Below are positions 56,588 through 64,000 of a stretch of DNA of 64,000 nucleotides, piece by piece. The notes under the pieces are model-generated. The model searched no databases, was not told the DNA's origin, and was given only the letters and a program-made list of their open reading frames with translations. The position numbers and the translations under genes were made by a program. The stretch comes from JAJRXC01 sp047639555 (GTDB taxonomy: Bacteria > Actinomycetota > Acidimicrobiia > Acidimicrobiales > Aldehydirespiratoraceae): positions 1 to 64,000 of the forward strand of contig JBLIOE010000009.1 in the NCBI GenBank assembly GCA_047639555.1, written 5' to 3'. Position 1 is the first letter of the stretch; every line of letters begins with the position of its first letter.

Positions 56588-56653
56588 CCCCCTCAATCTC
56601 TGAAGGGTGAGTCGCGCATAGCGCGACGCCGGCTTCAGAAAAGAGGGGGGTTA
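56585..56653. terminator. Nested bidirectional terminator between convergent genes
   Basis: Outer arms TAACCCCC (from 56585) and GGGGGTTA (to 56653) contain the stop codons of both convergent genes. Inside are TCTGAAG/CTTCAGA (56599-56605 with 56633-56639) and GTCGCGC/GCGCGAC (56611-56617 with 56621-56627). The three stems nest into one long structure. Confidence 0.7.
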
Positions 56654-57781
56654 TGAAAGTTGGGAGACGGTGAAGTCGAGGCACTTGGTGAGTGCTTCGA
56701 TGTCGCTCGGCTCGATTGCCGGGAACATGCCGATGCGGAGCTGATTGCGACCGAGCTTGCGATAGCCATTGGTGTCGAGAATGCCGTTGGCCCGAAGGAC
56801 GTCGCACAGCACGTCGGCATCGATGGCCTCGTCGAAGTCGATCGTGGCGACGACCTTGCTGCGCTGCTCTTGAATCTGCACGAAGGGTGAGGCCGCGTCG
56901 CTCGCGTCGGCCCATCCGTAGAGGATCTCCGCCGACTCCGCAGAGCGACCGGCGGACCACGAGAGGCCGCCGTTGTCGTTGAACCAGCCGACGGTCTTGG
57001 CGGTGAGCCACACAGTGGCGAGGGCCGGGGTGTTGTAGGTCTGGTCCTTGCGGCTGTTGTCGAGCGCGATCTTGAGGTCGAGCGATGACGGGATCCAGCG
57101 ATCCGAGGCTGCGAGGCGTTCGATTCGTTCGACCGCGGCCGGTGAAACCATAGCGATCCAGAGACCACCGTCGGCCGCGAGCGCCTTCTGCGGGGCGAAG
57201 TAGTAGACGTCAGTGGCCGACGCGTCGAAGTGCAAGCCGCCGGCACCGGAGGTTGCGTCCACCAGCATGAGTTCGCCGTTGCCGCCGACCCTCGTGGGGT
57301 TCATCATCACGCCGGTCGATGTCTCGTTGTGCGTGTAGCAGTAAGCATCGACTCCATCGACGGCCTCAAGGGCAGGATGGGTGCCGGGATCGGACTTGGC
57401 CACCGACGGATCACTGAGGTGGGGCGCCGCGGCAACACCGCTCGCGAACTTACCGCCAAACTCGCCGAAGCTCAGGTGATGGCTGCGCGCTTCGATGAGC
57501 CCGAAGATCGCCGCATCCCAGAAGACCGTGGATCCGCCGTTGCCGAGGATGATCTCATAACCATCGGGCGCCCGGAGCAGCTCCGCGAGGCCGTTGCGAA
57601 GCTCGGCAACCACCATCTGTACGGTGAGCTGGCGGTGCGAGGTGCCGAGAAAGTCAGTCGCGTGATCCGCCAACGACTGCACGATCTCGGGACGGACCTT
57701 GGTGGGTCCGCTGCCGAAACGTCCGTCGGCGGGGAGAAGATCAGAAGGGATAGTGATTGCAGGTGTTGTCACGCCAGTCAT
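56651..57781 (-). CDS. serC: Phosphoserine transaminase
   Basis: 376 residues from ATG 57781. Actinobacterial SerC pattern: GRFGSGPTKVRPEIVQSL at the start, GTSHRQLTVQ, and the PLP lysine in YFAPQKALAADGG. It makes phosphoserine from 3-phosphohydroxypyruvate, the step after SerA, whose gene begins at 62.9 kb. Divergent from the class I aminotransferase with 61 bp between starts. Confidence 0.95.
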   Translation of the reverse strand: MTGVTTPAITIPSDLLPADGRFGSGPTKVRPEIVQSLADHATDFLGTSHRQLTVQMVVAELRNGLAELLRAPDGYEIILGNGGSTVFWDAAIFGLIEARSHHLSFGEFGGKFASGVAAAPHLSDPSVAKSDPGTHPALEAVDGVDAYCYTHNETSTGVMMNPTRVGGNGELMLVDATSGAGGLHFDASATDVYYFAPQKALAADGGLWIAMVSPAAVERIERLAASDRWIPSSLDLKIALDNSRKDQTYNTPALATVWLTAKTVGWFNDNGGLSWSAGRSAESAEILYGWADASDAASPFVQIQEQRSKVVATIDFDEAIDADVLCDVLRANGILDTNGYRKLGRNQLRIGMFPAIEPSDIEALTKCLDFTVSQLS

Positions 57782-57842
57782 GGTGGCAGGAATTGGCTGA
57801 AACTGTCGCGCTTTCGTTCATGAATTTCCGTAGTCTGCGAAT

Positions 57843-59039
57843 ATGAGTAGCGAACGTATTTCCCGTCGTGTCGGGGCCATCGCGCCCTCCGCCACCCTCG
57901 CCGTTTCCAACAAGGCGAAGGCGCTCAAGGCCGCCGGTGAAAACGTGATCGGTTTTGGAGCGGGCGAACCCGACTTCGCGACGCCGCAACACATCGTTGA
58001 GGCGGCCGTCGGGGCCTGCCGCGAGCCGGTGAATCACAAGTACTCCGCCGTCGGCGGACTCCCGGCGCTCAAAGAAGCACTGGTCACCAAGACCCTCCGC
58101 GACAGTGGCTTTATCTGCGAGCCGGCCGACATTTTGGTCACCAACGGTGGCAAGCACGCGGTGTACAACACCTTCGAAGCGCTGCTGAACCCAGGCGACG
58201 AGGTACTCCTGCCCGCGCCGTACTGGACCACCTACCCGGAGCCAATTGCGCTCGCCGGCGGTGTCACTGTTCCGGTTCTCACCACTGCACTCAACGGATT
58301 TCACGCCACGGTCGAACAGCTTGAGGCCGCTCGCACCGAAAAGACCAAGGCGCTCGTATTCGTCTCGCCGTCCAACCCCACGGGCGCCGTGTACTCACGC
58401 GACGAGATCGAAGCCATTGGCAACTGGGCGGTTGAGCACGGAATCTGGGTGATCACCGACGAGATCTACGAACACCTCGTCTATGGCGACAACAAGTTCC
58501 ACTCGTTGCCTGTGGTCGTCCCGGCAATCAAGGACAAGTGTGTTGTCCTGAATGGCGTGGCCAAGACCTACGCGATGACCGGCTGGCGCGTTGGCTGGAT
58601 GATCGGCCCGTCCGATCTCATCAAAGCCGCGCAAAACCTGCAGTCCCACTCCACCAGCAATGTCTGCAACGTTGCCCAGGTCGCGGCGCTCGCCGCCGTG
58701 TCCGGCCCGCTCGACGCGGTTGTCGAGATGCGTGCGGCCTTCGATCGCCGCCGCAAGACGATGCACGGCATGCTCAGCGCCATCGAAGGGGTTGTTTGCC
58801 CTGAGCCCCAGGGTGCGTTCTACGCCTACCCGGATCTCTCCGGCGTGCTTGGCCGCAAATATGGGGGCGTGCAGGTCGACACCACATTGCAGCTCGCCGA
58901 TGTGCTCCTCGAACAGGCCAAGGTAGCGATCGTGCCCGGCGAAGCCTTCGGCGTTGAGGGCGGCGCTCGTCTCTCCTTCGCCCTCGGCGACGACGACCTC
59001 GGTGAAGGCGTCAGCCGCATCGCCGACTTCCTCGCCTGA
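57843..59039 (+). CDS. Class I aminotransferase (aspartate aminotransferase-like)
   Basis: 398 residues from ATG 57843. Fold-type I PLP enzyme: GFGAGEPDFATPQHI, SPSNPTGAVYSRDEIEAI, PLP Lys in NGVAKTYAMTGWRVGW, and substrate Arg in GARLSFALG near the end. The pattern fits subgroup I-beta aspartate/prephenate aminotransferases. Followed 7 bp later by the S9 peptidase. Confidence 0.92.
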   Translation: MSSERISRRVGAIAPSATLAVSNKAKALKAAGENVIGFGAGEPDFATPQHIVEAAVGACREPVNHKYSAVGGLPALKEALVTKTLRDSGFICEPADILVTNGGKHAVYNTFEALLNPGDEVLLPAPYWTTYPEPIALAGGVTVPVLTTALNGFHATVEQLEAARTEKTKALVFVSPSNPTGAVYSRDEIEAIGNWAVEHGIWVITDEIYEHLVYGDNKFHSLPVVVPAIKDKCVVLNGVAKTYAMTGWRVGWMIGPSDLIKAAQNLQSHSTSNVCNVAQVAALAAVSGPLDAVVEMRAAFDRRRKTMHGMLSAIEGVVCPEPQGAFYAYPDLSGVLGRKYGGVQVDTTLQLADVLLEQAKVAIVPGEAFGVEGGARLSFALGDDDLGEGVSRIADFLA

Positions 59040-59046
59040 GGCAACG

Positions 59047-60966
59047 ATGACCACACCGACGGCCACCCCCTACGGCGCGTGGCCGTCACCGATCACCGCA
59101 ACATCGCTCGTCGAAGGTGCCGTCGGCATCGGCGAAGTCTCCCGTCAGCCCGAGGCCGATTGGTGGTCCGAGTCGCGCCCCTCTGAGGGTGGTCGTGCCG
59201 CGGTCATGCGGCGAGGTCGGGCCGACGACGAAGCGGTCGAGGTCACGCCGCCCGACGCCAACGTGCGCACCCGCGTCCACGAGTACGGCGGCGCGAGCTG
59301 GTGGGTGTTCGGCGACGCGCTCTTCTGGGTCGACTATGGCGACCAGCGCTTGCGGCGCACCGATCAGGGGGTCACAACCTTTATCACCGCCGAACCCGAA
59401 CGCCCGGCTGGTGATCGCTACGCCGACGGTGTGGTCACGGCCGACGGCAAGTTCATCGTTTGTGTGCGAGAACACCATGGCGCCACCGGCGAACCGTCGA
59501 ACGAGATCGTCGCGATTGCCACCGACGAATCGATGGCGGTCGAGGTGCTCTACGACGGAGCCGACTTCGTTTCATCGCCGCGCCTCTCGACTCAACGCGA
59601 TCTCCTCACCTTCGTTTCGTGGAACCACCCGGAGATGCCGTGGACCCGCACTCGCCTGCACTGCGTTGCGTTCGCCGCCGGCCGCGCCGGCGATCAACGC
59701 CTGTTTCTTGAGGGCGATGTCGCCTACTGCGAGCCCGGCTTTGATGGCGAGCGGCTATTGGTCGTGGCTGATCGGGATGAGTGGTGGAACCTCTACTCGG
59801 TTGACCTCGAATCGGGCGAGCTCGACACGGTTGTCGGCGGTTTCTTCGAGATCGCGACTCCGCCGTGGGTCTTTGGTATGCAGCGGTGGGGGGTTATTGG
59901 CACCTCTGACGGCGGGGGAGCGACGATTGCCGTCGCCGGAATGCCGACGGGCGACGAACTCATTGTCGACGGTCGAACCTCTTCAACTATCGACACCAGC
60001 ATCACCGGCCTGTCCGCTCATGGCGACGGTCTCCTTGCCGTCGGCGCCGGCTACGACCACGACGCCGAGGTGATCGAGCTCACGGTCACCGGCGGTGTGC
60101 CGCGCCGTCGCGTGGTGCGTCCGGCCCGACCGCTCGCGTTCGACCGCGGCTTTCTTGTTGAGCCCGAGTGGATCTCGTTCCCCTCCGGCCCGCCCGGATC
60201 TTCGGGTGGCCCGACGGCGCATGGCCTGTTCTACCCGCCCACCAATCCGCAGCACGTCGGGCTCGACGGCGAGCAGCCCCCGCTTCTTGTGCTTGCCCAT
60301 GGCGGCCCGACCGCCCAGGCGCGGCGGCAGATGCAGACCGGAATTCTCTACTGGACTTCCCGCGGGGTGGCGGTGGTCGATGTCGACTATCGCGGCTCCA
60401 CGGGCTACGGCCGGTCCTATCGACAGGCCCTCGACGGGCAGTGGGGGATCGCCGATGTCGAAGACGCGGTCGCCGCGGCGTCGTATCTCGCCGGTCGAGG
60501 CGACGTCGATCCCGGTCGCCTCATGATCCGAGGCGGAAGTGCCGGCGGCTTCACGGTGTTGGCCGCGCTCGCCTTTCACGATGTCTTCGCCGCGGGCGCA
60601 AGTCGCTACGGCGTGGCCGACCTCGAGGCATTGGCGACCGACACCCACAAGTTTGAAGCACGCTATCTCGACTCCCTCGTTGGCCCGTACCCCGAAGCGC
60701 GCCACATCTATCTCGAACGCTCGCCCATCCATCATGTCGACAAGCTCGACGCACCGATGATCGTGCTGCAAGGTGATGAAGACGAGATTGTTCCGCCCAA
60801 CCAGTCGGAGATGATCGTCGACGCGCTGCGGGCGAAGGGTGTTGAGGTTGAATACCTCCTCTTCGAAGGGGAACAACACGGGTTTCGTAAGGCCGAAAAC
60901 ATCGTCACTGCACTCGAAGCTGAGCTGGCGTTCTTCGGTCGAATTCTCGGGTTCACCCCCGCATAG
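59047..60966 (+). CDS. S9-family prolyl oligopeptidase-like peptidase
   Basis: 639 residues from ATG 59047. The N-terminal ~380 residues form a beta-propeller-like region (VHEYGGASWWVFGDALFWVD). The alpha/beta hydrolase domain has nucleophile Ser in RGGSAGGFTVL, Asp in LQGDEDEIVPP and His in GEQHGFRKAEN. Likely a cytoplasmic dipeptidyl or acylaminoacyl peptidase; no signal peptide. It is 7 bp after the aminotransferase and 5 bp before the next gene. Confidence 0.92.
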   Translation: MTTPTATPYGAWPSPITATSLVEGAVGIGEVSRQPEADWWSESRPSEGGRAAVMRRGRADDEAVEVTPPDANVRTRVHEYGGASWWVFGDALFWVDYGDQRLRRTDQGVTTFITAEPERPAGDRYADGVVTADGKFIVCVREHHGATGEPSNEIVAIATDESMAVEVLYDGADFVSSPRLSTQRDLLTFVSWNHPEMPWTRTRLHCVAFAAGRAGDQRLFLEGDVAYCEPGFDGERLLVVADRDEWWNLYSVDLESGELDTVVGGFFEIATPPWVFGMQRWGVIGTSDGGGATIAVAGMPTGDELIVDGRTSSTIDTSITGLSAHGDGLLAVGAGYDHDAEVIELTVTGGVPRRRVVRPARPLAFDRGFLVEPEWISFPSGPPGSSGGPTAHGLFYPPTNPQHVGLDGEQPPLLVLAHGGPTAQARRQMQTGILYWTSRGVAVVDVDYRGSTGYGRSYRQALDGQWGIADVEDAVAAASYLAGRGDVDPGRLMIRGGSAGGFTVLAALAFHDVFAAGASRYGVADLEALATDTHKFEARYLDSLVGPYPEARHIYLERSPIHHVDKLDAPMIVLQGDEDEIVPPNQSEMIVDALRAKGVEVEYLLFEGEQHGFRKAENIVTALEAELAFFGRILGFTPA

Positions 60967-60971
60967 GCATT

Positions 60972-62771
60972 GTGCTCCGCCGACTCCTTCCTCTGATCGC
61001 CCTGTCTCTGGTCGTTGGTGTCACCGCTCCCGCCGCAGCCCAGGCCACGGCGGACCTCAACATCATCGTGACCGACGCGGGAGGCACGCCGCTGGCGGGC
61101 GCCCGGGTGGAGATCGATGGCCATTCGGCCGTCACCGACGCCGGCGGTCGAGCCCAAGTGGAAGACGTCGTTCCGGGCGATGTGCTCGTGTCCCACGCTC
61201 GTTCCACGCCGGTCACCGCGGCTTGGTCGGCGACCGGTGATCGACTGCGAGTCGCCCTCGGCTCTCCCGTTCTGCGGGCGCTGCATGTCGGCGGTCACCT
61301 GCCGGGCACCGAGCGCTGGAACGAGCTTCTGGCGTTGGCCGACAACACCGCGCTCAACGCAGTGATGCTCGATATGAAGGACGAATCCGGCACGGTCTCG
61401 CCGGTCTGGTCGGGGAGCGCACCGGCTCCCGCAGGGGCCGGTCGATGGGACCTGGCCGACATCACCGCCGAGCTCCATGCTCGCGACCTCGCACTGATTG
61501 TTCGCGTGGTTGCCTTCCAAGATCCGCGCTTCGCCGCGGTCGCTCCCGACGCGGCCGTGTACGACACGCGCACTGGTGGTCCGTTCACCCGAAACGGGCA
61601 GGTGTTCCTCGATCCGAGCGACCCCGTGGCCCGTCGGTATGTGCACGAGTTGGTGCTGGCGGCGTGTGCGGCGGGCGTCGATGAAGTGCAGCTCGACTAC
61701 ATCCGCTTCCCCGATGGCCTCAACGACAGCCTGCGCTTCGACCAGGCCGACCCAACGAGCGAGACCTCGCGCAGCGATACCATCACGAGCTTCATCGCCG
61801 ATCTGCAAGCCGAGGTCGGCGAGTGTGCCCTCGCCGCGGACATCTTCGGTTTCGTTACCTCCGTCGATGGTGATGGCGGTATTGGCCAGAACCTCGAAGC
61901 GATGGCGTCCGTCACCGATGTCTTGTCGCCGATGGTCTACCCAAACCACTGGAGCGCAGGCTGGTTCGGCTTTGACTCGCCGGCCGCCAACCCGGGCGGG
62001 GTCATCTCCGCTTCGATGGCGAATGCGCTAGAGCGGGCCGGATCGGACGCCACGATGCGGCCGTGGCTCCAAGATTTCGGCGGCTACGGCGCGGCCGAGG
62101 TGCGGGCCCAGATTGATGCCGCCGACGAGCTTGGGATGGGTTGGATGCTCTGGAACGCTCGCAGCGAATATCAAGACGCGGCCCTGCCCAGCAATGGCGA
62201 GGTCCGCACTCCCGCCACGCCGCCCGCTCCGGTCGAGGAGTCGCGGCCCGTTTCGGGGTTCTGGGACGTGAGGAACGGGTCCACGTTCGATGAAGACGTG
62301 GCGTGGCTTGGCGAACAGAACATCACCCGTGGCTGTAACCCGCCATGGCGCGACGATTTCTGCCCCCAACGCGGTGTCTCTCGGGCCGAATCGGCCGCCT
62401 TCCTCGTGCGAGCGCTCGACCTCCCGGCCTCGGACCGCGACTGGTTCGACGACGACGATGGCTCGACTCATGAAGCCGACATCAACTCGCTCGCCGATGC
62501 GGCGATCACCCTCGGCTGCGGCCCAACGACGTTCTGTCCCGCCCGACTCCTTACCCGTGAGCAGATGGCGTCACTTCTGGCCCGAGCGCTCGATCTTCCC
62601 GCGGCGGACGGCGACACGTTCATCGACGACAGTAACTCTTCACACCGGGCCGACATCGAACGACTCGCCCTCGCAGGTATCACCCGAGGCTGCACAGCCA
62701 CGCGGTTCTGCCCCGGGTTGGCCGTGACCCGTCAACAGATGGCGGCGTTCCTGCATCGAGCGCTCGGCTAG
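60972..62771 (+). CDS. Secreted putative glycoside hydrolase with three SLH-like repeats
   Basis: 599 residues from GTG 60972. Signal peptide LPLIALSLVVGVTAPAAAQA; a small Ig/carboxypeptidase-regulatory-like domain (about 27-100); a GH13-like TIM-barrel domain of the DUF4015 type (about 105-400, VMLDMKDESGTVSPVW, VDEVQLDYIRFPDG, LSPMVYPNHW). Then three SLH-like repeats (about 430-599), each with a conserved Cys pair: ITRGCNPPWRDDFCP, ITLGCGPTTFCP and ITRGCTATRFCP. Repeats of this sort are common in secreted Acidimicrobiia proteins. Function: wall-associated polysaccharide binding or cleavage. Confidence 0.87.
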   Translation: MLRRLLPLIALSLVVGVTAPAAAQATADLNIIVTDAGGTPLAGARVEIDGHSAVTDAGGRAQVEDVVPGDVLVSHARSTPVTAAWSATGDRLRVALGSPVLRALHVGGHLPGTERWNELLALADNTALNAVMLDMKDESGTVSPVWSGSAPAPAGAGRWDLADITAELHARDLALIVRVVAFQDPRFAAVAPDAAVYDTRTGGPFTRNGQVFLDPSDPVARRYVHELVLAACAAGVDEVQLDYIRFPDGLNDSLRFDQADPTSETSRSDTITSFIADLQAEVGECALAADIFGFVTSVDGDGGIGQNLEAMASVTDVLSPMVYPNHWSAGWFGFDSPAANPGGVISASMANALERAGSDATMRPWLQDFGGYGAAEVRAQIDAADELGMGWMLWNARSEYQDAALPSNGEVRTPATPPAPVEESRPVSGFWDVRNGSTFDEDVAWLGEQNITRGCNPPWRDDFCPQRGVSRAESAAFLVRALDLPASDRDWFDDDDGSTHEADINSLADAAITLGCGPTTFCPARLLTREQMASLLARALDLPAADGDTFIDDSNSSHRADIERLALAGITRGCTATRFCPGLAVTRQQMAAFLHRALG

Positions 62772-62881
62772 CCGCTGAAGGCGAGAATTGCCGTCAGACG
62801 CCGGTCAGATTCGGCCGGACGTGACCGATGCCACCGACATCGACTTGGGTAGGCCGCCGGCCTGCGGCGAGGATGGAGAGT

Positions 62882-64000
62882 ATGTCTCGCATCCTTGTCA
62901 CCGAATCCATCGCCGACACCGGACTCGAGAAGCTCCGCTCGGCCGGTCACGAAGTCGATGTGCGAATCGGGTTGTCGGCCGAAGACCTTCTCGGCGCGAT
63001 CGTCGGAGCCGACGCGCTGATCATTCGGTCGGCCACGCAGGTCACGGCCGAGCTCCTTGAGTCCGCCGATCGGCTGATGGTGGTCGGCCGGGCCGGTATT
63101 GGCCTCGACAACGTCGACGTGGCTGCGGCCACCCGCAACGGCGTGATGGTGGCCAACGCGCCGCAGTCGAATGCGCTGTCCGCCGCCGAACACACGATGG
63201 CGCTGCTCCTGTCGCAAGCCCGAAACGTGCCCCAGGCCCATGCCGCGCTGGTTGCCGGCCGCTGGGAACGATCGAAGTGGGAAGGCGTCGAACTTGCTGA
63301 CAAGACACTCGGCATCGTGGGGCTCGGCCGTATTGGTTCGCTCGTCGCCGCCCGGGCCGCCTCGTTTGGCATGCGCCTCATCGCCCACGATCCGTTCGTC
63401 TCCCCCGAAGCCGCCAAGAAGGTCGGCGCTGAGCTGGTCGACCTCGAGACTCTGGTTTCCACCGCCGACTTCCTCACCCTTCATCTGGCGAAGACCCCAG
63501 AGACGGCCGGACTGATCGGCAAGGAATTACTCACGAAGGCGAAACCAAACCTGCGGATTATCAATGTTGCCCGCGGTGGCATTGTCGACGAAGCGGCGCT
63601 CGCGGAGGCTGCTCGGGAAGGACGAATTGGTGGGGCTGCGGTCGACGTGTTCGATACCGAGCCCACCGTTGAGTCGCCCCTATTCGACGTGCCGAGCATC
63701 ATCGTCACGCCCCACTTGGGCGCCAGCACTCGCGAAGCGCAGGACAAGGCCGGCATCACCATCGCCGAACAGGTTGCCCTCGCGCTGGCCGGAGAGTTTG
63801 TGCCCAACGCGGTCAACGTCGATGCGGCCGAAGTCTCCGAGAGTCTTCGCCCGTTCGTGCCGTTGGCCGAACATCTTGGCGCCATGTTCTCCGGACTCGT
63901 TGACCAGGTGCCCATCACCGTCGACGTCGAAATCCGCGGTGCAATCGCGAAGGACGACACCCGGATCGCCGTACTCGCGGCAGTGAAGGGGCTACTCGCG
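62882..64000 (+). CDS. serA: D-3-phosphoglycerate dehydrogenase, 5' part
   Basis: 373 codons are seen from ATG 62882 with no stop before the window ends, so the C-terminus is missing. NAD site GIVGLGRIGS; catalytic Arg in NVARGGIVDEA, Glu in DVFDTEP and His in VTPHLGAST. After residue ~310 an ASB (intervening) domain begins (EFVPNAVNVDAAEVSESLRP), so this is the long form that usually ends in an ACT domain beyond 64000. It starts serine synthesis; serC lies 5 kb upstream on the other strand. Confidence 0.95.
   Translation, partial: MSRILVTESIADTGLEKLRSAGHEVDVRIGLSAEDLLGAIVGADALIIRSATQVTAELLESADRLMVVGRAGIGLDNVDVAAATRNGVMVANAPQSNALSAAEHTMALLLSQARNVPQAHAALVAGRWERSKWEGVELADKTLGIVGLGRIGSLVAARAASFGMRLIAHDPFVSPEAAKKVGAELVDLETLVSTADFLTLHLAKTPETAGLIGKELLTKAKPNLRIINVARGGIVDEAALAEAAREGRIGGAAVDVFDTEPTVESPLFDVPSIIVTPHLGASTREAQDKAGITIAEQVALALAGEFVPNAVNVDAAEVSESLRPFVPLAEHLGAMFSGLVDQVPITVDVEIRGAIAKDDTRIAVLAAVKGLLA

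Overview
The window is high-GC bacterial DNA with dense, short-gapped genes, many GTG/TTG starts and many start/stop overlaps. Mycothiol-type redoxin, F420-type LLM oxidoreductase, an Rpf-like muralytic enzyme, an actinobacterial-type ferrochelatase with a probable Fe-S cysteine set, and SLH-like cysteine repeats typical of Acidimicrobiia together suggest an actinobacterium, probably class Acidimicrobiia (Ilumatobacter-like). This is inference from gene content; no rRNA gene is present.

Layout. 0-4.7 kb: end of a 1-Cys peroxiredoxin, a type IIA topoisomerase B subunit, a RecB-like Fe-S nuclease, then on the minus strand a ParA-like ATPase coupled to a one-TM protein. 4.8-10.7 kb: DHA2 exporter, small unknown protein, ferrochelatase, secreted Rpf-like protein, mycoredoxin-like protein, crotonase, SGNH hydrolase, with a perfect 24-bp inverted repeat at 9069-9122. 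10.7-21.2 kb: Uup-like ABC-F, Nfu, then a minus-strand thioesterase/PAP2/dxs operon divergent from a plus-strand tldD-tldE-tldE-uppP operon. 21.2-26.7 kb: SAF protein, Ser-rich FmdB/Ruc-like zinc protein, plsY, galU, and a moeA-moaA-moaC molybdenum-cofactor operon. 26.8-28.4 kb: two membrane-associated unknowns and a tRNA-Ala(CGC).

28.4-35.3 kb holds the most unusual locus: a branched-chain-amino-acid-type ABC importer compressed into three polypeptides. A lipoprotein binding protein is divergent from an MFS-transporter::LivF-ATPase fusion, which overlaps by 4 bp a LivH::LivM::LivG triple fusion. After it come an orphan AAA+ ATPase, an LLM oxidoreductase, and a Pro-Glu-rich lipoprotein preceded by four GGTGA boxes at exact 11-bp spacing (a likely response-regulator operator).

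38.5-42.7 kb: phosphoribosyltransferase, SnoaL/NTF2-like protein, a membrane-anchored sulfite-oxidase-type molybdoenzyme (a plausible user of the cofactor made by moeA/moaA/moaC) and RsgA. 42.7-56.6 kb is an acyl-CoA/carboxylate metabolism region: three acyl-CoA synthetases, an amidase with an N-terminal frameshift at a 7-C run, acyl-CoA dehydrogenase, tandem-type crotonase, CaiB-like CoA transferase, TetR regulator and a biotin-dependent carboxyltransferase, with an isolated Flp pilin between them. 56.6-64 kb: serC, a class I aminotransferase, an S9 peptidase, a secreted putative glycoside hydrolase with three SLH-like repeats, and the 5' part of serA, which runs off the window.

No CRISPR array, insertion sequence, phage or integrase was seen, and no gene-free stretch exceeds about 200 bases.
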